From JAJDTT01 sp965116695 (GTDB taxonomy: Bacteria > Acidobacteriota > UBA6911 > RPQK01 > JAJDTT01), in contig OZ220706.1 of NCBI GenBank assembly GCA_965116695.1, forward strand, positions 558,001-622,000: a stretch of 64,000 nucleotides of DNA, in the 5' to 3' direction. Shown piece by piece: positions 1-8,200 of the stretch. The notes beneath the pieces were generated by a model, which saw nothing but the letters and a program-made list of their open reading frames with translations, made no database searches and was not told the DNA's origin. Both the position numbers and the translations under genes were made by a program. Position 1 is the first letter of the stretch, and every line of letters starts with the position of its first letter.

Positions 1-572
1 CGGTTTTGGATGACGGGCTGATCGCCGGCATGGCCCTGGTGGGGATCAAATTCCGGGACAACATCATCTTCGTTCCGGAGGTGCTGATTTCAGCCCGGGC
101 CATGAAGGCCGGGATGGCGCATATCGAGCCCATCCTTTCCGCTTCCGATATTCCTCCCGTGGGCACCGTGGTCATGGGAACCGTCAAGGGAGACCTCCAC
201 GATATCGGAAAGAATCTGTGCATCATGATGCTCCGGGGAGCCGGTTTCATCGTGCACGATTTGGGGGTCGATACCAAGCCGGACGAGTTTGTCGATGCGG
301 TGTTCGAGTTCGAACCCCAGGTCATCGGGATGTCCGCCCTTTTGACGACGACCATGCCCAACATGGGACGGACCATCCAGGCCTTGGAAGATGCGGGTCT
401 GACAGACGTCGTCAGCACCATGGTGGGTGGAGCTCCGGTGACCCAGGAGTTCGCGGACGACATGGGGGCCGACCGCTATGGCAAGGACGCCATTGCCTGT
501 GTGGAAAAAGCCAAGGAACTCGTGGGTGTCGGGCAGGAAACGCCGCAGCAAGCCGTCTCCGACTATTCTTAA
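1..572 (+). CDS. Corrinoid (B12-binding) methyltransferase protein, 5' end cut by the window
   Basis: Carries methyl groups on a corrinoid cofactor between a substrate methyltransferase and a tetrahydrofolate-linked partner, as MtbC/MttC-type proteins do. The visible part begins in the helical cap region. It then shows the cobalamin-binding signature DLHDIG (Asp63, His65 and Gly68, counted from the TTG at position 6), whose His gives the lower axial cobalt ligand in this family. A Rossmann-like B12 fold with the MSALLTTTMPNM and VGGAPV segments follows, and the protein ends about 120 residues after the motif, as is usual. The reading frame is open to the left edge, so the true start and any substrate-specific MttB- or MtgB-like partner lie outside the window. 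Downstream RACo, MetV and MetF support a methyl-transfer role. The substrate cannot be read from this protein. Confidence 0.9.
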   Translation, partial: VLDDGLIAGMALVGIKFRDNIIFVPEVLISARAMKAGMAHIEPILSASDIPPVGTVVMGTVKGDLHDIGKNLCIMMLRGAGFIVHDLGVDTKPDEFVDAVFEFEPQVIGMSALLTTTMPNMGRTIQALEDAGLTDVVSTMVGGAPVTQEFADDMGADRYGKDAIACVEKAKELVGVGQETPQQAVSDYS

Positions 573-598
573 GGCGGCTCCCCGACGGATGCAGGCCA

Positions 599-865
599 GT
601 GTCGCGAACAGACTTGCCCGGAAAATTCCAACCTGTCGATAAGGCGAAACTCAAAGCCAGCATGGATCGCCTCTGGGAGATCTATCGGCAGATCGGCGAA
701 GCGGCCAATCTCGTATCCAAATGGCGGTGTCCCTACAAGGATGCCCGGGATCGTTGCACCGCCCGTTTCGGGTGCCGAAACCAATTCCGGCGTCCCGGTT
801 CCGAAGGGTTGCCTCTCTGCACCGGAAGCGACGATCTGAACTATCGGGATGCCTGGGAAATCTAG
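599..865 (+). CDS. Small Cys-containing protein in the corrinoid operon, function unknown
   Basis: An 88-residue reading frame from GTG 599 lies between the corrinoid protein and the RACo gene; ATG 662 would give 67 residues. The N-terminal part is basic and helical. The C-terminal half carries four cysteines in a C-x8-C-x5-C-x14-C pattern, beginning in KWRCPYKDARDRC and ending LPLCTGSDDLNYRDAWE. The Cys spacing and conserved-looking aromatic residues suggest metal or Fe-S binding, but I do not recognise the family. It starts 26 nt after the upstream stop and is co-directional, so co-transcription is likely. There is no clear Shine-Dalgarno at either start. The main doubt is whether it is expressed; against chance are the compact Cys-rich composition and the lack of any other gene in the 400-bp gap. 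Confidence 0.55.
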   Translation: MSRTDLPGKFQPVDKAKLKASMDRLWEIYRQIGEAANLVSKWRCPYKDARDRCTARFGCRNQFRRPGSEGLPLCTGSDDLNYRDAWEI

Positions 866-979
866 CCGGCCGTGGCGGCTCGGACCACTCGCTGTTGGCT
901 GACCGGATTCCGCGGCCACTTTCTCTAGAGGAACCTGCAATCGCGCCCGCGTCTCGCCGGCGCGGAAAATTGCGCTGCC

Positions 980-2617
980 ATGTCCCCCCTCCATTACGGT
1001 GACCACAAGCTGGACCTGGTGCCCGGCAGGACCGTTTTCGACTACGCCGACGACCTTCGAGTGCGGGTCCCCACCTCCTGCCGCCGCAGCGGGGAGTGTC
1101 ACGAGTGCATCGTCCAGATCGTGCGGGGCGGAGAAGCGCTGACCGCCGCCACTCCGGCCGAGGAGTTCCTCCGTGAGGACTATCGCCTGGCCTGTCAGGC
1201 CCGGGTCCTGGACGCCGGCGCCACCATCGAATTTGCGCTGCTGCGCCGACGTCCCCGGATCCTGACCCAAACGGTCCGCCGCCATGCCACCATCGAGCCG
1301 CTGACGCGGCTGAAAGGGAAGAACGTCGTCTTTGACGGCGGCGCCATCGATACCTACCGGGGCGGGATCTACGGCCTTGCGGTCGACTTGGGGACGACGA
1401 CCATCGCCCTCAATCTGGTGGATCTTGAAAGTGGAGCGGTCCTGCACACCGCCTCGTTCGAAAACCCGCAGAGATTCGGCGGAAGCGACATCATGCGCCG
1501 GATTTCCTATGATGGCGGACCCTATCAGGGCGAGCTTCATAACTCGGTGATCGCCGGGCTCAACTACGAGATCCGGGAGTTGAGCCGAGTGACGGGCGTG
1601 CCGCGGCGCCAGATCTACGAGGTCGTCATCGTGGGGAACGCCGCCATGCGTGACCTGTGTTTCGGCCTCGACATCCAATCCATCGGCGAGAAGCCGTACC
1701 AGTCCGTCACCCAACTGGAAATGGAACGGGGCGAAAGGGCCGACACCGTCCTGAATTTCCAGGCCCGGGACCTGGGACTGAGAGTCCATCCCGCGGCCAA
1801 TGTCTACGGGGGGCCGCTGATCGGTTGCCACGTCGGCGCCGACGTGGCCGCCGACCTTCTGGCCGTGGGGATGGACGAGGAAGAAGACGTGGTCATGCTG
1901 GTCGACGTGGGAACCAACACCGAAGTGGTGGTCGGCAACCGCCATGGAATGATGGCCGCTTCCTGCCCGGCGGGACCCGCATTCGAAGGTGGTGAGATCA
2001 CCTTCGGCATGCCCGGATACGAAGGCGCCATCGAGTCGGTGGAACTCCGGAACGGAGAGGTGATCTGGAGGACCATAGGCGGAGCCGCGCCGGAGGGGAT
2101 CTGCGGCTCCGGCTTGATCGACCTCCTGGCGGAGTTGCTCCGGGTCGAAGACATGAACTATCTCGGTGTACTCGCGGGAGGACTGGACCGGTTCACGATT
2201 CCGGGCGAACGCGGGATTTTCCTGTCCCGGGCCGACATCAGCTCCCTGGCGCAGGCGAAGGCGGCCAATTACTCGGGCCAGTGGATCGTTTTGAGGAAGT
2301 ACGGGATCTCGCCGGTTCAGCTCAAGCGGCTCTATCTGGCGGGGGGCTTCGCCAACTACGTCAACGTGGACAACGCCATGTCCATCGGGTTTATCCCGCC
2401 CCTTCCCCAGGGCCGCGTCGCCAAGGTGGGGAACAGCGCGCTCGAGGGAGCCACTCTCATGTTGACGAGCCGGACCCTCAGGCACCGCCTTGAGGAGATG
2501 GTCAGGCGAATTGAACACATCGAGTTGGAGACGACCGAGGACTTCTTCGATATTTTTGTGGAAGGATGTCTGTTCCAGGCCATGCCGGCGGCATTGGATT
2601 CGGGCCCGCCACGTTGA
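980..2617 (+). CDS. RACo-type reductive activator of corrinoid proteins (2Fe-2S plus ASKHA, DUF4445)
   Basis: Predicted to reactivate corrinoid proteins whose cobalt has oxidised to Co(II), by electron transfer from a 2Fe-2S cluster coupled to ATP hydrolysis. The N-terminal ferredoxin-like domain has Cys34, Cys40, Cys43 and Cys72 (C-x5-C-x2-C-x28-C). After a linker comes an actin/Hsp70-type ATPase core starting at about residue 130 (LAVDLGTTTIALNLVD, phosphate-1 motif), with further glycine-rich phosphate loops VDVGTNTEVVVG and EGICGSGLIDL and the late LAGGFANYV segment. The 545-residue length is slightly shorter than some RACo proteins. It sits two genes from the corrinoid protein and 20 nt before metV, consistent with one operon. 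ATG 980 is chosen because the ferredoxin fold begins immediately; no strong ribosome-binding site is visible. Confidence 0.88.
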   Translation: MSPLHYGDHKLDLVPGRTVFDYADDLRVRVPTSCRRSGECHECIVQIVRGGEALTAATPAEEFLREDYRLACQARVLDAGATIEFALLRRRPRILTQTVRRHATIEPLTRLKGKNVVFDGGAIDTYRGGIYGLAVDLGTTTIALNLVDLESGAVLHTASFENPQRFGGSDIMRRISYDGGPYQGELHNSVIAGLNYEIRELSRVTGVPRRQIYEVVIVGNAAMRDLCFGLDIQSIGEKPYQSVTQLEMERGERADTVLNFQARDLGLRVHPAANVYGGPLIGCHVGADVAADLLAVGMDEEEDVVMLVDVGTNTEVVVGNRHGMMAASCPAGPAFEGGEITFGMPGYEGAIESVELRNGEVIWRTIGGAAPEGICGSGLIDLLAELLRVEDMNYLGVLAGGLDRFTIPGERGIFLSRADISSLAQAKAANYSGQWIVLRKYGISPVQLKRLYLAGGFANYVNVDNAMSIGFIPPLPQGRVAKVGNSALEGATLMLTSRTLRHRLEEMVRRIEHIELETTEDFFDIFVEGCLFQAMPAALDSGPPR

Positions 2618-2636
2618 ACGAGGGCAGGGAAAAACC

Positions 2637-3080
2637 GTGAGATTCCTTCAGAATCACCCTCAAATATTGGAGTCGATCTATCTTCTAAGTGTGAAGATTC
2701 TTGGTCTGTTCCGTTCCCGGCTCAAACCCGGAAGCCGGTTCGAGCGCCTTCTGATTCCGGCAGAGCGATTGACCAAGGGCGCGGTTTTCGACTGTCGCAT
2801 GTGCGGACAGTGCGTCCTGCACAGCACCGGGATGACCTGTCCCATGACCTGTCCCAAGAATCTCCGCAACGGACCCTGCGGCGGGGTGCGTCCCAATGGA
2901 CATTGCGAGGTCGTTCCGGAAATGCCCTGCGTCTGGGTGCAGGCTTGGGAACGGTCCAGAAAGATGCCCCGCTTCGGTTCCGAGATCCTGCACGTACTGC
3001 CTCCGCTGAGTTACGACCGCCAAGGATCGTCCGCTTGGGTCAATCATTTCTCGGACGCCGAAAAGGCGGAGTCCCATTGA
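2637..3080 (+). CDS. metV: MetV-like protein (methylene-THF reductase C-terminal zinc/Cys domain)
   Basis: A 147-residue protein of the MTHFR_C family, which in acetogens and related bacteria forms a complex with MetF and links it to electron carriers. After about 45 basic residues it shows the Cys-rich block typical of the family: CRMCGQC, then MTCPMTCPK, LRNGPCGGV, GHCEV and MPCVWVQAW. Start GTG 2637 lies 20 nt after the RACo stop, preceded by a weak AGGG-type site. The gene ends inside the metF start (TTGA overlap), implying translational coupling. A stand-alone MetV next to MetF, rather than a fused MetF, suggests a reductase that does not use NAD(P)H alone; that is an inference from the family. 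Confidence 0.85.
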   Translation: MRFLQNHPQILESIYLLSVKILGLFRSRLKPGSRFERLLIPAERLTKGAVFDCRMCGQCVLHSTGMTCPMTCPKNLRNGPCGGVRPNGHCEVVPEMPCVWVQAWERSRKMPRFGSEILHVLPPLSYDRQGSSAWVNHFSDAEKAESH

Positions 3081-4033
3081 AAACAGAGAACCCCGTGAAG
3101 TCGGGCTCCAGGCTGGAGCGGGTGCTTCGCTCAGGCGGATTCGCCGTTACCGCCGAGATCAACTCTCCCGATACCGCGGACCCGCGTACGGTCTCCGAAA
3201 GGGCGCTGGTGCTGGCCCCGGTGTGCGACGCCATCAACGCCACCGATGCTTCCGGGGCCCATGTCCATATGTCCAGCGTCGCTGTCTGTTCCCTGCTGGT
3301 CAGGGCCGGCTACGAGCCGGTGCTTCAGGTCGCCTGCCGCGACCGGAACCGCATCGCCATTCAGGGAGACCTGTTGGGGGCCGCGGCCCTGGGGGTCCGG
3401 AACGTCCTGTGCCTGACGGGCGACGGGGTGGGAGTGGGGGATCATCCCGACGCCAAGCCGGTCTTCGATCTGGATTGCATGACCTTGTTGAGAACGGCGC
3501 GCCTGCTCCGGGACGAGGGCCGCTTTCTGAGCGGCAGGAAGCTGGAATCCAACCCCCGGATATTCCTGGGGGCCGCCAGCAATCCCTTCGTTCCCCCCTA
3601 CGACTATCGTCCGTTCCGGCTGATGAAGAAGATCGAGGCGGGGGCGGACTTCATCCAGAGCCAATATTGTTTCGACATGCCCAGGCTTCGCCGCTTCATG
3701 AAGTCCGTCCGGGACCTGGGCCTGCACGAGAAGGTCTTTTTCCTGCTGGGCGTCGGTCCCTTGCGCTCGGCCAAGGCGGCTCAATGGATCCGGAAGAACA
3801 TTCCCGGAGTGGCGATCCCGGACGAGGTGATCCGCCGTCTCAAGGGAGTTCCCGGCAATCGTCAGCGCCGCGAAGGCATGCGGATCTGCGTCGAGATCAT
3901 CCAAGAGGCGCGGGAGATGCCCGGAATCAGCGGAGTCCACATCATGGCCTACCGGCAGGAGGAACTGGTGGCCGAAATCGTCGAGGCGGCCGGATTGCCG
4001 CCCAGAGTGTCCGACCGGTCCGCCCCTGCCTGA
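3077..4033 (+). CDS. metF: Methylenetetrahydrofolate reductase, MetF
   Basis: Interconverts 5,10-methylene-THF and 5-methyl-THF with FAD; beside a corrinoid system it may run in the oxidative direction on methyl groups delivered to THF. The 318-residue chain shows the family TIM-barrel pattern: FAVTAEI near the N-terminus, then an LQVACRDRN segment, LCLTGDG, GAASNPF, GADFIQSQYCFD and a C-terminal GVHIMAY. TTG 3077 is chosen because GGCGGAG lies 5 nt upstream and the codon overlaps the metV stop by four bases; GTG 3095 is an alternative. It ends the plus-strand module, and the next gene is convergent. Confidence 0.88.
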   Translation: MKTENPVKSGSRLERVLRSGGFAVTAEINSPDTADPRTVSERALVLAPVCDAINATDASGAHVHMSSVAVCSLLVRAGYEPVLQVACRDRNRIAIQGDLLGAAALGVRNVLCLTGDGVGVGDHPDAKPVFDLDCMTLLRTARLLRDEGRFLSGRKLESNPRIFLGAASNPFVPPYDYRPFRLMKKIEAGADFIQSQYCFDMPRLRRFMKSVRDLGLHEKVFFLLGVGPLRSAKAAQWIRKNIPGVAIPDEVIRRLKGVPGNRQRREGMRICVEIIQEAREMPGISGVHIMAYRQEELVAEIVEAAGLPPRVSDRSAPA

Positions 4034-4078
4034 TGCCGCTGGAGTCCGGAGACTCCCCGAATAGCCGCGTGTGGATTC

Positions 4079-5536
4079 CTAACCGATAGGATCCGGCAGC
4101 TTGGGCACGCGAGCTGCGTATGGATCTCCCGCCACATAGGTCTCCCGGGTGACGTCCGCGACCCGGCGGCTCAGAAAGATCAGCGCAATGAGATTGGGAA
4201 ACGCCATGGCAGCGTTGCAGATGTCTCCCACGTTGGTGATGATGGAGGAATAGCGCCCCGTGAGCAGCGCTCCCGCGAACAGAAGCACCACGAAGAGGAC
4301 CCGGTACGGTTTGACGATCTTCAGGCCGAAGAGGTACTCGCAGCAGATCTGGCCGTAGTAGCTCCATCCGATCAGCGTGGTGAACCCGAAGATCAGTGAA
4401 GCGAACGCGACGACCAGGCCGCCCCACCCTCCGGTCCAGTCGGGCATGCCCACGGCGAATGCGTGGACCGTGAGGTCGGCTCCGCGGAGACCGTCCTCCA
4501 CCAGGAAGGAGGCGCTGCGGTAGGCGCCGGAGACGGTGATGGCCAGCGCCGTCAAGGTGCAGACGATGATGGTGTCGATGAAGGTGCCCATCATGGCGAT
4601 GCCGCCCTGGACGACGGGGTATCGAGTGCGGGCGGCCCCATGGGCGATGGCCGCGCTTCCCAGCCCCGACTCGTTGGAGAGGACGCCGCGGGCCACTCCG
4701 AATCGCATCGCCTGTTGAACTCCGAGGCCCACGCCTCCGCCGAAGACCGCCTCGGGACTGAAGGCGGACACGACGATCAGCCGGAAGGCGTCCGGAACCA
4801 GCGAGATGTTGCTGATGATCACCAGCAGCGCTCCGGAAAAATAGAAAATGATCATCACCGGGACCAGTCGCTCGGCCACGGCCCCGATCCGGCGGATGCC
4901 GCCGATGATCACCAGCCCCACCAGCAGGCTCATGACCAGGCCGGTCGCCCATTGCGGTGTTCCGAACTGCTCCCGGACCGCCATGGCCATGGACTGGGAC
5001 TGGAACATGTTTCCGGTCCCCAGAAGCGCGGTCGCCGCGCCGCACACCGCAAAGATGCCCCCCAGAACGAAACCGAGTTGCCCCCCGACGCCGTCACGAC
5101 AGTAGTACATGGGCCCGCCGGCCATGGTTCCGTCCCGCATGCGGCGGCGGAAGAGGATGGCCAGAACCGCTTCCGAGTACTTGGTGGCCATTCCGAAGAC
5201 GGCGGTGACCCACATCCAGAAGGCGGCTCCCGGTCCGCCGGCCGCAATGGCCGTGGCAACACCGGCGATGTTTCCGTTGCCCACAGTGGCCGACAGGGCG
5301 GTCATCAGGGCCTGAAACGGCGTGATGTCCCCCTGCGAACGCTGCTGGTCCCGGGTCTCCGACCGGGGTCCCTTTAGAATCTGGCGGATCGAGCTGCCCA
5401 AATGACGAATCTGGACGAAGCGGGTCATTGCAGTCAGGAGCAGCCCGGTGCCGAAGAGGAGCACGATCATGGGGAGGCCCCAGATCCAACCCGAGACCGT
5501 CGTCGTGTTCGTCAGCAGCCAATCCAAAACCTGCAT
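4079..5536 (-). CDS. Sodium:alanine/glycine symporter (AGCS family)
   Basis: Inner-membrane secondary transporter taking up alanine, glycine or similar small amino acids with sodium. The 485-residue protein has about eleven hydrophobic segments. It carries family hallmarks: a conserved stretch around residues 90-130 (GNGNIAGVATAIAAGGPGA and a following FGMATKYSE), and ESGLGSAAIAHGAARTRYPV in the middle. ATG 5536 begins at a normal N-terminal segment. It lies 4 nt after the glycosyltransferase gene on the same strand, so the two may be co-transcribed, although their functions are unrelated. The gene is convergent with metF, with a 45-nt gap and no obvious terminator. Confidence 0.92.
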   Translation of the reverse strand: MQVLDWLLTNTTTVSGWIWGLPMIVLLFGTGLLLTAMTRFVQIRHLGSSIRQILKGPRSETRDQQRSQGDITPFQALMTALSATVGNGNIAGVATAIAAGGPGAAFWMWVTAVFGMATKYSEAVLAILFRRRMRDGTMAGGPMYYCRDGVGGQLGFVLGGIFAVCGAATALLGTGNMFQSQSMAMAVREQFGTPQWATGLVMSLLVGLVIIGGIRRIGAVAERLVPVMIIFYFSGALLVIISNISLVPDAFRLIVVSAFSPEAVFGGGVGLGVQQAMRFGVARGVLSNESGLGSAAIAHGAARTRYPVVQGGIAMMGTFIDTIIVCTLTALAITVSGAYRSASFLVEDGLRGADLTVHAFAVGMPDWTGGWGGLVVAFASLIFGFTTLIGWSYYGQICCEYLFGLKIVKPYRVLFVVLLFAGALLTGRYSSIITNVGDICNAAMAFPNLIALIFLSRRVADVTRETYVAGDPYAARVPKLPDPIG

Positions 5537-5540
5537 GGGG

Positions 5541-6539
5541 TTACTCCGGGGCCGAGCCGGCCGAGTGCGAACGGGAGTCCTGTCCCCTTCGGATGGTCCG
5601 GCTGAGGATGTAGGTGGGCTTGCCCTGCGATTCGTGGTAAGTCCGAATGATGAGCTCCGCCACCAGGCCGAAAAGAATGAACTGGATTCCGACGATGCAG
5701 AGGAACACCGAAAGCAGGAGGAGAGGGTTGCGGTGGACCTTCACATCCTGAAGAAATTTCTGGTAGAGGGCGAGCGCGCTGAGCAGCCATCCGAAGAGGA
5801 TCGAGACCAGTCCCAATCCGCCGAAGAGATACATGGGCTTGGTGGAATAGGTGACCAGAAATTTGACGGTCATCAGGTCCAGAGGGACCTTGAGAGTCCG
5901 CAACAGGCCGTACTTGGATCGTCCGTGCCGGCGGGGATGATGGCGGACCGGGATTTCGGTCACTCTGGCGCCGGTCCAGCTTGCATAGACGGGAATGAAC
6001 CGGTGCATTTCTCCATAGAGCCGGATATGTTGCAGAAACTCGCTCCGGTAACCCTTGAGGGTGCATCCGTAGTCGCGGAGACGGACGCCGCTGATCCAAC
6101 TGATGATTCGATTGGCGGCCCGGGAGGGGAGGATCCGGGTCAGCCACGGGTCCTGCCGATCCTTTCTCCAGCAACTGACCACGTCGTACCCCTCGTCGAG
6201 CTTGTCCAGGATCTGGGAAATGTCGGCGGGATCGTTCTGGAGATCGGCATCCATGGGAATGATGATCTCGCCCCGGGCATGGTCGAAACCGGCCGAGAGG
6301 GCCGCCGTCTGGCCGAAGTTCCGAGCGAACTGCAGGACCACGACATGGTCGTCCTGTTCGGCGAGGTCCGCCAGGATCCGAGTCCCTCCGTCGTTGCTTC
6401 CGTCATCGATGAACAGGATCTCGTAGTCGAGCCCAAGCCCTTGCAGAACCCGGGTCAGACCCTGGTAGAGATCCGCCAGATTGGCTTTCTCGTTGTAGAC
6501 GGGAACGATGATGGACAGTCTTGGGTGGGACTCACCCAC
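5541..6539 (-). CDS. Family 2 glycosyltransferase, polyprenyl-phosphate sugar synthase type
   Basis: Probably transfers a sugar from a nucleotide donor to undecaprenyl phosphate on the cytoplasmic side of the membrane, as in the DPM1/ArnC/GtrB group. The GT-A domain shows IIVPVYNEKANL at the N-terminus, FIDDGSNDGG, QFARNFGQTAALSAGFDHA and the metal-binding MDADLQNDP. Two C-terminal transmembrane helices follow (about residues 230-300). GTG 6539 is chosen because the fold starts eight residues later; the frame stays open upstream but there lies inside the neighbouring gene. It overlaps the end of the GT39 gene by 8 nt, so the two are translationally coupled and likely act on one pathway: this enzyme makes the lipid-linked sugar, GT39 uses it. 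Confidence 0.88.
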   Translation of the reverse strand: MGESHPRLSIIVPVYNEKANLADLYQGLTRVLQGLGLDYEILFIDDGSNDGGTRILADLAEQDDHVVVLQFARNFGQTAALSAGFDHARGEIIIPMDADLQNDPADISQILDKLDEGYDVVSCWRKDRQDPWLTRILPSRAANRIISWISGVRLRDYGCTLKGYRSEFLQHIRLYGEMHRFIPVYASWTGARVTEIPVRHHPRRHGRSKYGLLRTLKVPLDLMTVKFLVTYSTKPMYLFGGLGLVSILFGWLLSALALYQKFLQDVKVHRNPLLLLSVFLCIVGIQFILFGLVAELIIRTYHESQGKPTYILSRTIRRGQDSRSHSAGSAPE

Positions 6540-8151
6540 CCTGGTTACTGACCAGGTAGACGGGGCGGGTCCAAGCCTCGGGGCGGATGTCGAGTCGGCC
6601 ACGTTTCCAACCTTCCACGAGCGTGGAGGCGGTAGTATACAGCTTGGGCCGGACGCCCTCAATTTTCAGGATCGGCCCCAGTTCCCGCTTCAGCCGGGGG
6701 TAGTCCTCGGCGGCCATGATCAGGTAGACGGGACCGGGGGCACGCAGCGCCTCCAGGGCCTGTTCCGGCGTTCCAAGCTCCAGGACGGTTGAATTCAGGT
6801 AATAGGCGAGGCTGGGAGTCGACAATCGATAGTAACCGGCCGTCACAGGAACTCCGGACGGACTTTCGGAAGGGATGACCTTCGAAAGATGTCGGACCGG
6901 CCGGTACTCTTCCAGAGGTTGCAGGTAGACGAGGAAAGCCAGAGCGTAGAAGAGGCTCAAGGTCCAGGCCGCCGGGCGGATCCGTGAGCCCGCCGCCGCC
7001 GGCCCGGCCGCCGCGAGGCAGAGCACGGGAAGCCACCACCCGGCCACGTCGCGGAACAGGGAACAGGCGACAACGGCCAGGGACGCGGCAGCGGAGAACA
7101 GGACCCCGCAAACCAGCCACCGGCTCCAGGCGGGCAATTTCTCCCGGTCCAGGTAGGCGGCCAGCCACAGGGAGGCCACCGGATAGACGGGGAGGATGTA
7201 GTACTCCTGCTTGTTGAGAGAAAGGGAGAAGAAGAGGAGGAAGGCTCCCAGCCAGAGCGCGAGGAGGATGGAGAGGCTGCGGTCGGGGAAACGGCGGGCG
7301 GACCAACTGCCGGCCAGAGCGCCGAGAAGAAGGATCGACCAGGGGAAGAAATCGGCCAGGAAAACCAGTGGATAGTATTGGAGCCCGCGTTGCGGACCGA
7401 AGTCCACGTGGGTGAAACGGCCCAGGTTCTCCTTCCAGAGGAAGTCCCACACCGAGCCCCAGCCTTGGGTGAACCCCAGCAGCAGGTACCAGGAACTCGC
7501 GACCAGGAAAAACAGCAGCAGCGAACGCACCCAGGGCGCTCGGCGCAACCGGCCGGGCGGCACGGTAAGACCGGTGAAGACGGCGAGGACGAGCGCCGGC
7601 AAGAGGATGACCGGTCCTTTCGACAGCACTCCCAGACCCAGAAAAAGAGCCGCCAGGATCAGGCCCGAGCCGCGGCCCCGCTTCCACCAGTAGAGGAAGG
7701 CGGTCAGTGCCGCAAGGATACAGAACAGGAGCAGGATGTCGATGAGCAGCCGGCGAGCCAGGATCTGGAAGCGGAAGGTGGTGGTGAACAGGACGGCGGC
7801 CAGCAAAGCCGCCCGTTCCGAGACCAGAATCCGTCCGGAGAGAAATACCGCCCAGACGGAGGCGTAGGCCAGGAGGGCCAGTACCAGCCGTTCCCAAAAG
7901 ACGGAAACCCCGAATACCGAATAGGGCGCGGCGACCAGCCAGTAGCTGAGCGGGGGCTTGTTCAACCGCGGTTTCCCGTTGAAACGGGGAACGATCCAGT
8001 CCCCGTGCTCCATCATTTCGCGAGGAGTCTGGACGTAGAAGGCTTCGTTGGAGTCCCAGACGGAGGAGGTGCCGAGGGACACGAACAGCGGGAGCGCCAG
8101 CAATGCCATTCCGCAGAGCGTGGAGCGCTTCAATTTGCGGTCCCCGCGCAA
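6532..8151 (-). CDS. GT39/ArnT-like lipid-linked sugar transferase (membrane)
   Basis: A polytopic membrane glycosyltransferase of the PMT/ArnT group, expected to move a sugar from undecaprenyl phosphate onto a periplasmic acceptor such as lipid A or protein. The 539 residues contain roughly eleven to twelve hydrophobic helices and a C-terminal soluble region of about 130 residues. The first periplasmic loop holds the signature: DSNEAFY, with the catalytic acidic residue, then REMMEHGDWIVPRFNG and LNKPPLSYWL. The start is uncertain: TTG 8151, TTG 8133 (GGGGA seven bases upstream) or ATG 8109 are all in frame. It is coupled to the downstream GT2 gene. Acceptor and sugar cannot be read from sequence. 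Confidence 0.85.
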   Translation of the reverse strand: MRGDRKLKRSTLCGMALLALPLFVSLGTSSVWDSNEAFYVQTPREMMEHGDWIVPRFNGKPRLNKPPLSYWLVAAPYSVFGVSVFWERLVLALLAYASVWAVFLSGRILVSERAALLAAVLFTTTFRFQILARRLLIDILLLFCILAALTAFLYWWKRGRGSGLILAALFLGLGVLSKGPVILLPALVLAVFTGLTVPPGRLRRAPWVRSLLLFFLVASSWYLLLGFTQGWGSVWDFLWKENLGRFTHVDFGPQRGLQYYPLVFLADFFPWSILLLGALAGSWSARRFPDRSLSILLALWLGAFLLFFSLSLNKQEYYILPVYPVASLWLAAYLDREKLPAWSRWLVCGVLFSAAASLAVVACSLFRDVAGWWLPVLCLAAAGPAAAGSRIRPAAWTLSLFYALAFLVYLQPLEEYRPVRHLSKVIPSESPSGVPVTAGYYRLSTPSLAYYLNSTVLELGTPEQALEALRAPGPVYLIMAAEDYPRLKRELGPILKIEGVRPKLYTTASTLVEGWKRGRLDIRPEAWTRPVYLVSNQGG

Positions 8152-8200
8152 CCTGCCGGCGGCGCCTCAGTGGGACGAAGCTGGAGGTTTGAAGCCGGAA

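Noticed and set aside
573..979. Cobalamin riboswitch near the corrinoid genes
   Set aside because: No B12-box sequence was seen, and the operon start is outside the window.
569..2518. Long open frame on the minus strand opposite the RACo gene
   Set aside because: It mirrors the codon pattern of the high-GC plus-strand gene, lacks any recognisable domain and has a composition biased to His, Gly, Asp and Val, typical of antisense shadows.
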